Shown here piece by piece: positions 51,279 to 60,186 of a DNA stretch of 64,000 nt. Every line of letters starts with the position of its first letter. The first letter of the stretch is position 1. The translations under genes were made by a program, and so were the position numbers. The DNA lies in contig NZ_FPAS01000004.1 in the NCBI RefSeq assembly GCF_900116425.1, positions 186,001 to 250,000 on the forward strand. The letters run 5' to 3'. Source of the DNA: Lishizhenia tianjinensis. Its GTDB lineage: Bacteria; Bacteroidota; Bacteroidia; Flavobacteriales_D; Crocinitomicaceae. A model generated the notes under the pieces. That model saw only the letters and a program-made list of their open reading frames with translations. It searched no databases and was not told the origin of the DNA.

Positions 51279-54200
51279 TTAATGAGCTGCTTCTTCGTGG
51301 TGAGCATCGTGTCCTGCTTCGTGACCGTGATCTTCTCCATGACCTGCTTCGTGCTTTTCAGCTTTAGCAGCTTGAAGGTTCATTAATTCTGTATTCTCTT
51401 CATTTCTTACTTTAACCTTGTACCAGATGTTTGGTTTAACACCAATCTCTTCTAAGGCTTGGTAAGCTCTCTTATCGTCTGCAGACTTTCTAATGTTAGA
51501 GTTAACATCATTCCAGTCACCTACGATAATTGCGTCAGCTGGACAAGAATCAGCACATGCTGTAGTTACATCTCCATCCATAACTGGTCTACCTTCTTTC
51601 TTCGCTTCTAATTTACCTGCTTGGATTTTCTGAACACAGAAAGAACATTTCTCCATTACACCACGTGTACGTACTGTAACGTCTGGGTTTAATACCATTC
51701 TTCCTAAATCATCCTGCGCTGGGTTAACTTGACCGAACTTCTTGTAAGATGGGTAGTTGAACCAGTTGAAACGACGAACTTTGTAAGGACAGTTGTTGGC
51801 ACAGTATCTCGTACCGATACATCTGTTGTACGTCATTTGGTTCAATCCTTCGTTAGAGTGCGTTGTTGCAGCAACCGGACAAACTGTCTCACATGGAGCG
51901 TGGTTACAGTGGTGACACATCATTGGTTGGTGAACAACCTTAGGATTTGCCGCTGCAATCTCAGCTTTTCCGAAGCTAAACGTATCTGCATCTTTACGTT
52001 GACCAACTGTTGCCTCTTCATCAGAAGCGTAGTAACGGTCGATACGTAACCAGTGCATTTCACGTCCTCTTCTTACCTCGTCTTTACCAACAACTGGTAC
52101 GTTGTTTTCGGCTTGACAAGCGATCAAACAAGATCCACATCCGAAACAAGAAGATAAGTCGATAGTCATTCCCCATCTGTGACCTACATTCTCTACTGGG
52201 TGTGCATCCCATAAGTCAAACTCCTCTAAAGGTGCTTCAACGTGGTGACCATTATCATCGATTTTCATCAATGTGTAGTCTGGGTTGTATGCATCCTTAT
52301 CTAAAGTTTTGTATCCTTCGTAAGTAGTTTCTTTAATGATAGAATTACGTCCCATCACTGTGTGGTGAATCTGCGTAGAAGCGATAGGGTAAGTTCCCTC
52401 TGCCATTGCGATAGATCCAACTACAGCTCTGTCCATAGATGCAGCCATTAAAACGAATGCATTCTGTCCAATTGGTAATGGGTTTCCATTCTCGTCAGTA
52501 ACGTGACCTCCGTACTCTTTAGTTTGGAAGGCAGCTTTACCGATGTGATCTCCAGTTAAACCTTTTCCTCTACCGTAACCAAGTGCGATACCTACTGTAC
52601 CGTCAGCTTGACCTGGTGATGGGTAAACTGGTAATGTTAATGTTTGCTCTCCTACAGTAATTGTAGCTAATGAAGCTCCATGTTCTTGGTCTAACGTTGT
52701 GTTGTATCCTGCCTCCTTCATTCTTTCTGGAGACATAGTAATGTAGTTATCCCAAGTTACCTTAGAGATAGTGTCTGGCATCTCTTGCAACCAAGGGTTG
52801 TTTGCTTGAACACCGATACCGATAGCTGCCTTTTGGTAAAGAACAACTTCTAAATCTCCAGCTTTTGGAAGATCATTTTTGAATTTCGCTAAAGCAGAAG
52901 CATCAACTGTAACTGCTGTAGGTCCATCAACTTTAGCTGATACAGCTGAGTTGTGAACTGCGTTATTCCAGTATTGACCGAAGTCAGTAAATTCTGTTTG
53001 TTGTGGGAAACCATATTGCTTCCAAGTCGCTTTGATGAAGTCAACAAATACTTTGCTGTCTTTACCTTGACGCTCTGCTTTACCAGCCCATACCAAGAAA
53101 GATTCTTGCGCAGCAACAGTGTTGTGCAATGGACGAATAGTTGGTTGTGCAATTGCGTATTCGCTAGCTTTTGGAGAGTAATCATTCCAAGCTTCTAAAG
53201 CATGGTGATCTGGAACATTATACGTACATAATGAACCTGTCTCGTCAGCATATTGGTTCAATGAAATCGTTAATCCTACGTTTGCTAATCCTGCAGCGAA
53301 CTTCTCACCGTTTGGTAAAGAGTAAACTGGGTTAGTGTTGTAGAAGATAACTGCTGCAGGACCTTTTCCAGCTTCAACAGATTTAACAAAATTCATCATT
53401 TTGTCATCCTCTGATTGGAATAAGTCTACAGTATTGTTCACGTTGATTGAAGATTTGTAAGCTCCAACCAATTCGTTTAATTTATTTACTAAAACTTGGA
53501 TACCTGCGTTGTTAGATCCAGAAACGATCAATGCGTTTCCTTTCTTTAAATCCTTAACTAGAGATTCTAAGTTAGCTGTATCTTTTTCGTTAAAGCTATC
53601 TGGAGTAGTTGCAGAAACACCTGCATTACCACCTAAAGCTTTAATTAAGTATGCCAAAACACCTGCTTCATCAGATGGCTTGATCATAAAACGCGTATCT
53701 GCGTTAGAACCAGTAATCGACATAGTAGATTCGAACTGGTAGTGACGGTTCATGTTTCCATCAGGATTTCTTCTTGATCCGTACTGACCAGTGTATTGTG
53801 TAGCCAATAACCATGTTGATAAGAAATCAGCTCCAAAAGAAACTACTGTATCCGCTTTACTAAAGTCGTAATCTGGAATAAATGCTTTTCCAAAAGACGC
53901 TTCGTTTGCTTTTCTGATTCCTGCGTAAGAAACTGCATCATATTGAATGTGCTCAAAGTTTCCAGCTTTTGTAATCACTTCTCCATTCTCTCCTACTTCT
54001 GTAGTAGAACCTAAAGAGTTAGCAAACTCCTGAATAGCCATGTAAGAAGATGGAGATGCTAAAGTGTTAGACACTAAAACTACTTTTCCATTCTTCGCTG
54101 CAATTTTTGCTAATTCAGCTTTTATTTCTTTATCTGCATCTGCAGTTGAGATGTTCTCTCCATTTTTCTTAGCGTTCTGTAAACGAGCGCTATCGTATAA

Positions 54201-54626
54201 TGGTAATACAGAACCAACGATTTGTGGGTTAACTGTACCTTTAGATAAACCGTGATCTTTGTTTCCTTTCACAAAAATTGGTCTACCCTCTCTTGTTTTC
54301 ACAAGTATACTTGCGTAAGAGTTACCATCGTAATACGTTGATGCATACCATGTAGGCATACCTGGTGTTACGTTAACTGGTTTGTTAACGTAAGGCACTG
54401 CTTTAGTAACAGGTGCCTCACAAGCCGCTACAGTAGCAGCCGCAACACTAAATCCTAAGAATTTTAAGAAATCACGACGTGGAGTTGATGTCTCTTTCAA
54501 ATTCTCATCAGCCAAGAATTCATCCACGGTAATATCGTTCGAAAACTCTTTGTCTCTTGATTCAAGAAACTCAGGAGTCTCGTTCAATTCTTCTAGACCT
54601 TTCCAATATTTTCTATTCGTTGCCAT
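51279..54626 (-). CDS. actB: Alternative Complex III iron-sulfur subunit ActB (molybdopterin-like fold)
   Basis: A 1115-residue fusion. An N-terminal twin-arginine motif STPRRDFLKFLGFS (Arg50-Arg51) and a lipobox-like VAAC (Cys69) show Tat export and possible lipid anchoring. Residues ~70-770 are an inactive molybdopterin-oxidoreductase fold (no cofactor needed in this complex); ~775-1060 is a ferredoxin-like domain with cluster motifs CFGCGSCLIAC, CHHCNHAPCETVCP, CIGTRYCANNCP and CSFC...CADSCP, enough for three 4Fe-4S and one 3Fe-4S. The tail is His-rich. It faces the periplasm and wires quinol to the haems. Confidence 0.95.
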   Translation of the reverse strand: MATNRKYWKGLEELNETPEFLESRDKEFSNDITVDEFLADENLKETSTPRRDFLKFLGFSVAAATVAACEAPVTKAVPYVNKPVNVTPGMPTWYASTYYDGNSYASILVKTREGRPIFVKGNKDHGLSKGTVNPQIVGSVLPLYDSARLQNAKKNGENISTADADKEIKAELAKIAAKNGKVVLVSNTLASPSSYMAIQEFANSLGSTTEVGENGEVITKAGNFEHIQYDAVSYAGIRKANEASFGKAFIPDYDFSKADTVVSFGADFLSTWLLATQYTGQYGSRRNPDGNMNRHYQFESTMSITGSNADTRFMIKPSDEAGVLAYLIKALGGNAGVSATTPDSFNEKDTANLESLVKDLKKGNALIVSGSNNAGIQVLVNKLNELVGAYKSSINVNNTVDLFQSEDDKMMNFVKSVEAGKGPAAVIFYNTNPVYSLPNGEKFAAGLANVGLTISLNQYADETGSLCTYNVPDHHALEAWNDYSPKASEYAIAQPTIRPLHNTVAAQESFLVWAGKAERQGKDSKVFVDFIKATWKQYGFPQQTEFTDFGQYWNNAVHNSAVSAKVDGPTAVTVDASALAKFKNDLPKAGDLEVVLYQKAAIGIGVQANNPWLQEMPDTISKVTWDNYITMSPERMKEAGYNTTLDQEHGASLATITVGEQTLTLPVYPSPGQADGTVGIALGYGRGKGLTGDHIGKAAFQTKEYGGHVTDENGNPLPIGQNAFVLMAASMDRAVVGSIAMAEGTYPIASTQIHHTVMGRNSIIKETTYEGYKTLDKDAYNPDYTLMKIDDNGHHVEAPLEEFDLWDAHPVENVGHRWGMTIDLSSCFGCGSCLIACQAENNVPVVGKDEVRRGREMHWLRIDRYYASDEEATVGQRKDADTFSFGKAEIAAANPKVVHQPMMCHHCNHAPCETVCPVAATTHSNEGLNQMTYNRCIGTRYCANNCPYKVRRFNWFNYPSYKKFGQVNPAQDDLGRMVLNPDVTVRTRGVMEKCSFCVQKIQAGKLEAKKEGRPVMDGDVTTACADSCPADAIIVGDWNDVNSNIRKSADDKRAYQALEEIGVKPNIWYKVKVRNEENTELMNLQAAKAEKHEAGHGEDHGHEAGHDAHHEEAAH

Positions 54627-54655
54627 ATTCCTTTTTAGCCTTCTTCTGAATTAAA

Positions 54656-55993
54656 TTAATAGTGACACTTTGCACACTCCCAACCGCCAAGTTCTTTGAC
54701 AGTTACTTTTCCGTCTTCTAAGTATCCTTCGTATAAAGATTTGTCGTTGTTTAATAAACGACGGTGAATTTCGTCATAGTAAGAATCACCTTCAACACCT
54801 TCTGCCAATGGACCACCAGAAATTTCTTTTGCTCCGTGACATTCGATACACCATCCCATTGTTAAGGTTGGTTTCGTCAATTTGATGTTTCCTTCGATTT
54901 CAGATAATTCTTCAACTGGAACTACACGAGCAGTTTCAACTTGCTTCGTCATATCTCCGTGACATTGCTTACAATCAACTCCACCAACTTTTACGTGTTG
55001 AGAGTGGTTGAAGTAAACGTGGTCTGGTAAGTTGTGAACTTTATTCCAAACGATAGGCTCAGTTTTTCCAGAGTACTGACCTCCACCTTCTGGTGAGAAT
55101 CCTGCCGCATCGTAAATCTTTTGGATTTTCGCTACTTGCTCTCCTTGACCTTGCACCTGCTTGTGACAGTTCATACAAACGTTCACTGTTGGTAAACCTG
55201 CAGTTTTAGAATCTTCTACAGAGTTGTGACAGTATTTACAATCAATTCCATTTAACCCAGCGTGTTTGCTGTGTGGGAAATCTATAGGCTGTGACGGTTG
55301 GTAATCTGACATTACGTTCACACTGTACATTGTAAGGAACAACCCTACGATCAATGAAATAACGATAACTGCAGAACCTAAACCAACATACAATCTGTAT
55401 TTCCAAGCCCAAGCTTTGAATTCTTGTGCATATGTTAACCCTGTATCTTCCGCTTCACCAGCAACCAATTTCAATTGACGACGAACACCACCAACTGATA
55501 AAATGATAACAATGAAGATTGCTCCTAAGATCAACCATACAAATGATAAAGACTCTTCTTCTTGAGTTGCTCCATTTGTTCCATCAACTGGACCAGCTAC
55601 AACAGCAACTTTTTCCTCTTGAGCATCAACGTAATCGAAGATAGCAACTACTTGCTCATCTGTTAAGTCAGCGAAAACTGACATAGCTGTTGGAGACCAA
55701 GTTGAAACCTGCTTAGCATATGGATCCATCGCCACTGCCTTTTGCCAGTTCTGAACCCACTGAATTACAGAACCTTCTTTAGCTCCTCCATCTTCCCATT
55801 TCTTACGTACTTCGTAAAGTTTGGGACCAGTCATATCCTTAAATACTTGGTGACAAGTAGCACACTTCGCCTTAAACAGACTCTCTCCTTCTTGTGCATA
55901 CGACTGAGAAGCACCCATAAACAGGACGCTCAACACCAGGGCTAAAGCCCACTTCATATTAACTCTAAACATCTGACTATTAGATATTTTCAT
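54656..55993 (-). CDS. actA: Alternative Complex III multihaem cytochrome ActA, six haem sites
   Basis: A 445-residue exported cytochrome c with six CxxCH motifs: 44-48 (CATCH), 252-256, 273-277, 341-345, 382-386 and 440-444. The first belongs to a separate class I monohaem domain (~35-128) before two membrane helices (~151-169 and ~203-222); the other five are the usual ActA pentahaem part. The last motif is one residue from the C-terminus. The start may be the ATG at codon 8 or 13, which fit the signal peptide (FRVNMKWALALVLSVLFMG) better. First gene of the act-cta operon. Confidence 0.93.
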   Translation of the reverse strand: MKISNSQMFRVNMKWALALVLSVLFMGASQSYAQEGESLFKAKCATCHQVFKDMTGPKLYEVRKKWEDGGAKEGSVIQWVQNWQKAVAMDPYAKQVSTWSPTAMSVFADLTDEQVVAIFDYVDAQEEKVAVVAGPVDGTNGATQEEESLSFVWLILGAIFIVIILSVGGVRRQLKLVAGEAEDTGLTYAQEFKAWAWKYRLYVGLGSAVIVISLIVGLFLTMYSVNVMSDYQPSQPIDFPHSKHAGLNGIDCKYCHNSVEDSKTAGLPTVNVCMNCHKQVQGQGEQVAKIQKIYDAAGFSPEGGGQYSGKTEPIVWNKVHNLPDHVYFNHSQHVKVGGVDCKQCHGDMTKQVETARVVPVEELSEIEGNIKLTKPTLTMGWCIECHGAKEISGGPLAEGVEGDSYYDEIHRRLLNNDKSLYEGYLEDGKVTVKELGGWECAKCHY

Positions 55994-56041
55994 TTATAAT
56001 TCGTTATTTTCCTATGCTAATACACAGTTTTCATCGGGAGC

Positions 56042-56084
56042 AAATTTAACGGTTCTAGCTGTTTTCATGACAGTTTTATGACAA
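56042..56084 (-). promoter_or_regulatory. act-cta operon control region with CRP/FNR-like box
   Basis: On the minus strand a consensus -7 box TAAATTTG (56049-56042) is preceded, after 19 bases, by TGTCA-N6-TGTCA (56084-56069), written TGACAGTTTTATGACA on the plus strand. This is the TGWCA-N6-TGWCA pattern also seen before hemA at almost the same distance (20 bases), placing the centre near -41 from the expected transcription start. There is no -33 TTTG. The leader to the ActA start is about 40 bases. Confidence 0.5.
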
Positions 56085-56275
56085 TTTATTGTTGGGCTTG
56101 TTTAATTTAAAATCATTCTAAATAAACCTTGCAAGCGTCAACTTTGCTTTAAAGTAATTGTCAACCACTTACACTTTTTAACATTTTTTCACCAAATAAT
56201 AATTAAAATAAGAAGCTTTTGAACCCACAAATAATTGCAATCACTTATTTTATACTTTTGTAAAAAATCTATCAG

Positions 56276-56776
56276 ATGAAAATTTGGACACTTCTATTAT
56301 CATTCCTTCTAGTAGCACAATATAGCATTGGGCAAAACACGTGGTGGAACAAACAAGACACTTCTAAATCTACTGTTTTAACCGACACCAATAAAGTTCA
56401 AATTCCAACAAAAGACGGTGAGGTTACCATACAGAAAGACCCACGTATAGATGAATTAGTAAAATTCAAGGGAACTACAGTTCCTCCTGCTTACGGTCCA
56501 CAAATCTCTGGATACAGAGTTCAAATCTTTTTTGATAATGATAGAACTGAAGTGAATAAAACCAGAGCTCAATTTATACAAGACCACAAAGACGTACCAA
56601 CATATATAGAATTCAAGGCTCCAAATTTCAATTTGAAAGTAGGAAATTGTAGAACCAAATTAGAAGCGGAAAAGCTAAAAGCAGAACTTCTAAAAGACTA
56701 TCCAACAGCTATAGTTATCCAAGAAAAAATCTACTTACCCAAAGTTGAAAACTCAGAAGCTACAACAAATAATTAG
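56276..56776 (+). CDS. Secreted SPOR-domain protein
   Basis: A 166-residue protein with a signal peptide (MKIWTLLLSFLLVAQYSIGQ), a polar linker and a SPOR domain at ~85-155 (GYRVQIFFDNDRTEVNKTRAQF, YIEFKAPNFNLKVGNCRTKLEAEKL). SPOR domains bind denuded peptidoglycan glycans, usually at the division site. A TACTTTTG -7 box at 56253-56260 lies 15 bases before the ATG. The region 55994-56275 contains only this and the act promoter. Confidence 0.85.
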   Translation: MKIWTLLLSFLLVAQYSIGQNTWWNKQDTSKSTVLTDTNKVQIPTKDGEVTIQKDPRIDELVKFKGTTVPPAYGPQISGYRVQIFFDNDRTEVNKTRAQFIQDHKDVPTYIEFKAPNFNLKVGNCRTKLEAEKLKAELLKDYPTAIVIQEKIYLPKVENSEATTNN

Positions 56777-56866
56777 TCTGTAAGAATCATCTAGATTACA
56801 ACAAAGCTTATTCTTCGAACATCCCTTTATGTTCTTCTTAATTAAAGCTATATCTTTGCAGCAATT

Positions 56867-58822
56867 ATGGAGCAAAGACCGATTACAGATTGGCTTCCTT
56901 TAACCAAAAAGGAAGTTGAAAAAAGAGGATGGGAGGAGATAGATGTTGTTATCATTTCTGGAGATGCCTATGTGGATCATCCAGCATTTGGAACAGCAGT
57001 TATTGGTCGTATTATAGAAGACGAAGGTTTTCGCGTGGCCGTGGTTGCACAGCCCAACTGGAAAGACGACCTCCGAGATTTCAAAAAATTCGGTAAACCC
57101 AAATACTTCTTCGGTGTTACAGCTGGCTGTATGGATTCTATGGTGAACCATTACACCGCGAACAAAAGATTGCGATCTACGGATGCTTACACAGCCGGTG
57201 GACAAAGCGGTTTTAGACCCGATTACGCAACCATCGTTTACTCCAAAATTTTAAAAGAAATTTATCCGGATGTTCCTGTACTTATAGGAGGAATAGAAGC
57301 TTCCTTAAGAAGGGTGACACATTACGATTATTGGAAGGATGAGTTGATGCCTTCTATATTAAAGGACTCCCAGGCAGATATGTTGGTTTATGGTATGGGT
57401 GACCAGCCACTACGTGACATGTTGCGCCTATTAAAGAAAGGCGTTCCCTTTGAGTCTTTAGGAACGGTTAAACAAACTGCAGTTTTACGACCAAACTCAG
57501 AACCACTTCCGAAAAACAAAAATTGGAATACCGTTGAGTTGGCTTCACACGAAGAGTGTTTGGCCGACAAATTAAAATATGCTGCCAACTTTAAAATCGT
57601 TGAAGTTGAATCAAACAAGTGGCAGGCCAATAGAATTATTCAAAAAATAGGTGATCAAACGTTAATCATCAATCCGCCTTACAAAACCATGACGGAAAAA
57701 GAGATCGACACCTCTTTTGATTTACCTTACACACGTCTTCCTCATCCTAAATACAAAAAGAGAGGAGCCATTCCTGCATTTGATATGATACGTTTTTCTA
57801 TCAACATGCACAGAGGATGTTTTGGAGGATGTAGCTTCTGTACTATATCTGCTCATCAAGGTAAGTTCATTGCTTCGCGTAGTGAGCAATCTATATTAAA
57901 GGAGTTAGATCAGGTTACAGAAGATCCAGATTTTAGAGGATATATATCTGACATAGGTGGACCTAGTGCGAACATGTACAAGATGAAAGGAAAAGACGAG
58001 GACATTTGTGCCCGTTGTTCTTCTCCATCATGTATACACCCTGTGATTTGTTCCAACTTGGATACCAACCACAGTGACATGACGCAGCTTTACAGAAAAG
58101 TTGATGCACACCCTAAAGTGAAAAAGGCTTTTATCGGTTCTGGAATACGTTATGATTTGTTGGTGGATGAATTCAATAAAAACAACGAAGACGGAAACCA
58201 CGATGAATATATAGAACAAGTTGTAACGCGCCACGTGAGTGGTCGACTAAAAGTTGCCCCTGAACACACCAGTGATGCTACCTTACGTGTAATGCGTAAA
58301 CCTTCTTTTAAGAACTTCCATGCTTTTAAAAACAAGTATGATAGAATACAGAAGAAGCACAACATGAATCAACAGTTGATTCCTTATTTCATTTCTTCTC
58401 ATCCAGGATGTGAAGAGCAGGACATGGCCAATTTAGCTGCAGAAACCAAAGATATGGGCTTCCAGTTAGAACAAGTTCAGGATTTTACACCAACACCTAT
58501 GACGGTAGCAACGGTTATTTACTATTCGGGGGTTCACCCTTATACATTAAAACCAGTGTATACAGCTAAGACCAGAGATCAGAAACAAAATCAGCACAAA
58601 TTCTTTTTCTGGTACAAGAAAGAAAACAGACATTGGATTAAAAGCAGATTGGAAAAAGCTGACCGTAAAGATTTGATTGAAAAACTAATCGGTTCGGAAG
58701 AACAATTTACACAGCGTAAACCTGCATCAAAAGCAAATAGAAAAGGAAATGCTTCAGGTAAAAAAGAAGTTCCTGAATGGTTAGCCAAACGTAGAAAAAA
58801 CGAAAAGAAAAAAAGAAGTTAA
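56867..58822 (+). CDS. YgiQ family radical SAM protein
   Basis: A 651-residue enzyme of the UPF0313/YgiQ family. N-terminal B12-like domain (~20-190: VVIISGDAYVDHPAFGTAVIGR), a radical SAM core with CFGGCSFC (CxxxCxxC, near residue 318-325), a CARCSSPSCIHPVIC Cys cluster (~379-393), and a Lys/Arg-rich C-terminal tail (KRRKNEKKKRS). The reaction is not known. A -7 box TATCTTTG (56851-56858) lies only eight bases before the ATG, so the mRNA may be nearly leaderless. Confidence 0.92.
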   Translation: MEQRPITDWLPLTKKEVEKRGWEEIDVVIISGDAYVDHPAFGTAVIGRIIEDEGFRVAVVAQPNWKDDLRDFKKFGKPKYFFGVTAGCMDSMVNHYTANKRLRSTDAYTAGGQSGFRPDYATIVYSKILKEIYPDVPVLIGGIEASLRRVTHYDYWKDELMPSILKDSQADMLVYGMGDQPLRDMLRLLKKGVPFESLGTVKQTAVLRPNSEPLPKNKNWNTVELASHEECLADKLKYAANFKIVEVESNKWQANRIIQKIGDQTLIINPPYKTMTEKEIDTSFDLPYTRLPHPKYKKRGAIPAFDMIRFSINMHRGCFGGCSFCTISAHQGKFIASRSEQSILKELDQVTEDPDFRGYISDIGGPSANMYKMKGKDEDICARCSSPSCIHPVICSNLDTNHSDMTQLYRKVDAHPKVKKAFIGSGIRYDLLVDEFNKNNEDGNHDEYIEQVVTRHVSGRLKVAPEHTSDATLRVMRKPSFKNFHAFKNKYDRIQKKHNMNQQLIPYFISSHPGCEEQDMANLAAETKDMGFQLEQVQDFTPTPMTVATVIYYSGVHPYTLKPVYTAKTRDQKQNQHKFFFWYKKENRHWIKSRLEKADRKDLIEKLIGSEEQFTQRKPASKANRKGNASGKKEVPEWLAKRRKNEKKKRS

Positions 58823-58823
58823 G

Positions 58824-58856
58824 AAAATGGTCACTGTAAAGTGGCCATTTTTTTTT
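58824..58856 (+). terminator. Terminator of the YgiQ gene
   Basis: AAATGGTCAC/GTGGCCATTT stem with one G-T pair, a 6-base loop and eight or more T. Confidence 0.88.
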
Positions 58857-58959
58857 CAAGAATGCTTAAGTCCTTAATAAATTCATATTTATTACTTTAG
58901 CACCACCCTTTCATTCCAATATTTTTCGCAAGAAGAGCTTTTTATCTAATAAATACTGC

Positions 58960-60186
58960 ATGTTAAACCAGATTCTAAATTTAGGAATACACCAGGTAAA
59001 CGGAACTTTTCAAGTGAAAAGATTACGCCTTATAAATTCCTTAGCGCTTCTTAACATCACTATTAATCTTATCGGTATTGTCTACCTTCTATTTGTAGAA
59101 ATAACTTCGCGAGAGCAACTTTTTCACAGCTTTTTTACCTTCAGTATACACTTCCTTTTTCTCTATTTAAATCACAAAGGCAAAATAAAAATCACTTATT
59201 TATTGCTGCGCATTTTTATGGTTTGCTCTACCCTCGCAATTTTTCTTGTATATGATCTTGATTTATACACCAAGATTTTATTCGGTTTTGGAGCTTTTGG
59301 ATTTGTAAATGTGATCTCTGACAGCAAAAAAGAAATTAAAATTGAAGCTCTTGTTTTCCTTTTGATAATAAGTGTAGGTTCCTATCTCCAACTTTCACAG
59401 TGGTACACCTTTATTGCCGACTACAATTACGAAAACAATGTCACTTTACAATTTGCTTCTGTGTTCTTAATTGGGTTGACTTTATACTATTCCTTTTCCC
59501 TAAAAACTGAAGCAATATCATATTACAATGAATTAGAAAAAGCAATAGAGACCAACCACCAGCAAAACAGAGAACTTCAACAAACAGTAGAAGACAAAGC
59601 CTTATTGGTGACCGAAATCAATCACCGTGTAAAAAACAACCTGGAGTTAATCTTAAGTATATTAGAGCTTCAACTCGACAAGGTAAAAGACAGTAAAACC
59701 CAGCGATCGCTATTAGTGGGGATTTCACGTATTAAATCTATGGCATCTCTTCATCAATTATTGAATGAAAAGGTAGACTATACAGCAGTAGGCATAAAAC
59801 CTTACTTGGAGAACTTGACTTCTAAAATTCTAGAACTTCATCCTGAACAACAAAGTTTAGCCTTAGAGACCTCTTTGTGTAATTACAATATGCATGCTCA
59901 GGAAGCACTCGCTCTTGGATTAATTTTTAATGAAGTTATTACCAATTCCATACAACACGCTAAAAGTTCAACGGGCAAGAATATTTTTCAATTAGAAAGT
60001 AAATTAACACAAAGTCATTTCATCCTTTCATTTAAAGACAATGGAAATATACAAACCCTAAACTTTAAAGAAAATTTAGGGCACAAACTTATTCAGCTCC
60101 TCACCAAACAATTACAAGCTGAACTCACTAGAGAAATTGACAATGGCTTAAAAACCACTCTTAAATTAAAGCGTAAACAACCTTGA
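58960..60186 (+). CDS. Membrane sensor histidine kinase (HisKA_2 type)
   Basis: A 408-residue kinase. Six predicted helices (~25-185) with short loops form the sensor; a coiled coil (~188-215) leads to the phospho-acceptor motif EINHRVKNNLEL (His222) and a HATPase domain with N-box FNEVITNSIQHA (Asn324, Asn329, His333), DNG (Asp360) and LGHKLI (Gly374). This HRVKNN box marks the HisKA_2 family, which often pairs with LytTR regulators in Bacteroidota. The signal sensed is unknown. It is paralogous to the next gene and the apparently active member of the pair. Confidence 0.88.
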   Translation: MLNQILNLGIHQVNGTFQVKRLRLINSLALLNITINLIGIVYLLFVEITSREQLFHSFFTFSIHFLFLYLNHKGKIKITYLLLRIFMVCSTLAIFLVYDLDLYTKILFGFGAFGFVNVISDSKKEIKIEALVFLLIISVGSYLQLSQWYTFIADYNYENNVTLQFASVFLIGLTLYYSFSLKTEAISYYNELEKAIETNHQQNRELQQTVEDKALLVTEINHRVKNNLELILSILELQLDKVKDSKTQRSLLVGISRIKSMASLHQLLNEKVDYTAVGIKPYLENLTSKILELHPEQQSLALETSLCNYNMHAQEALALGLIFNEVITNSIQHAKSSTGKNIFQLESKLTQSHFILSFKDNGNIQTLNFKENLGHKLIQLLTKQLQAELTREIDNGLKTTLKLKRKQP

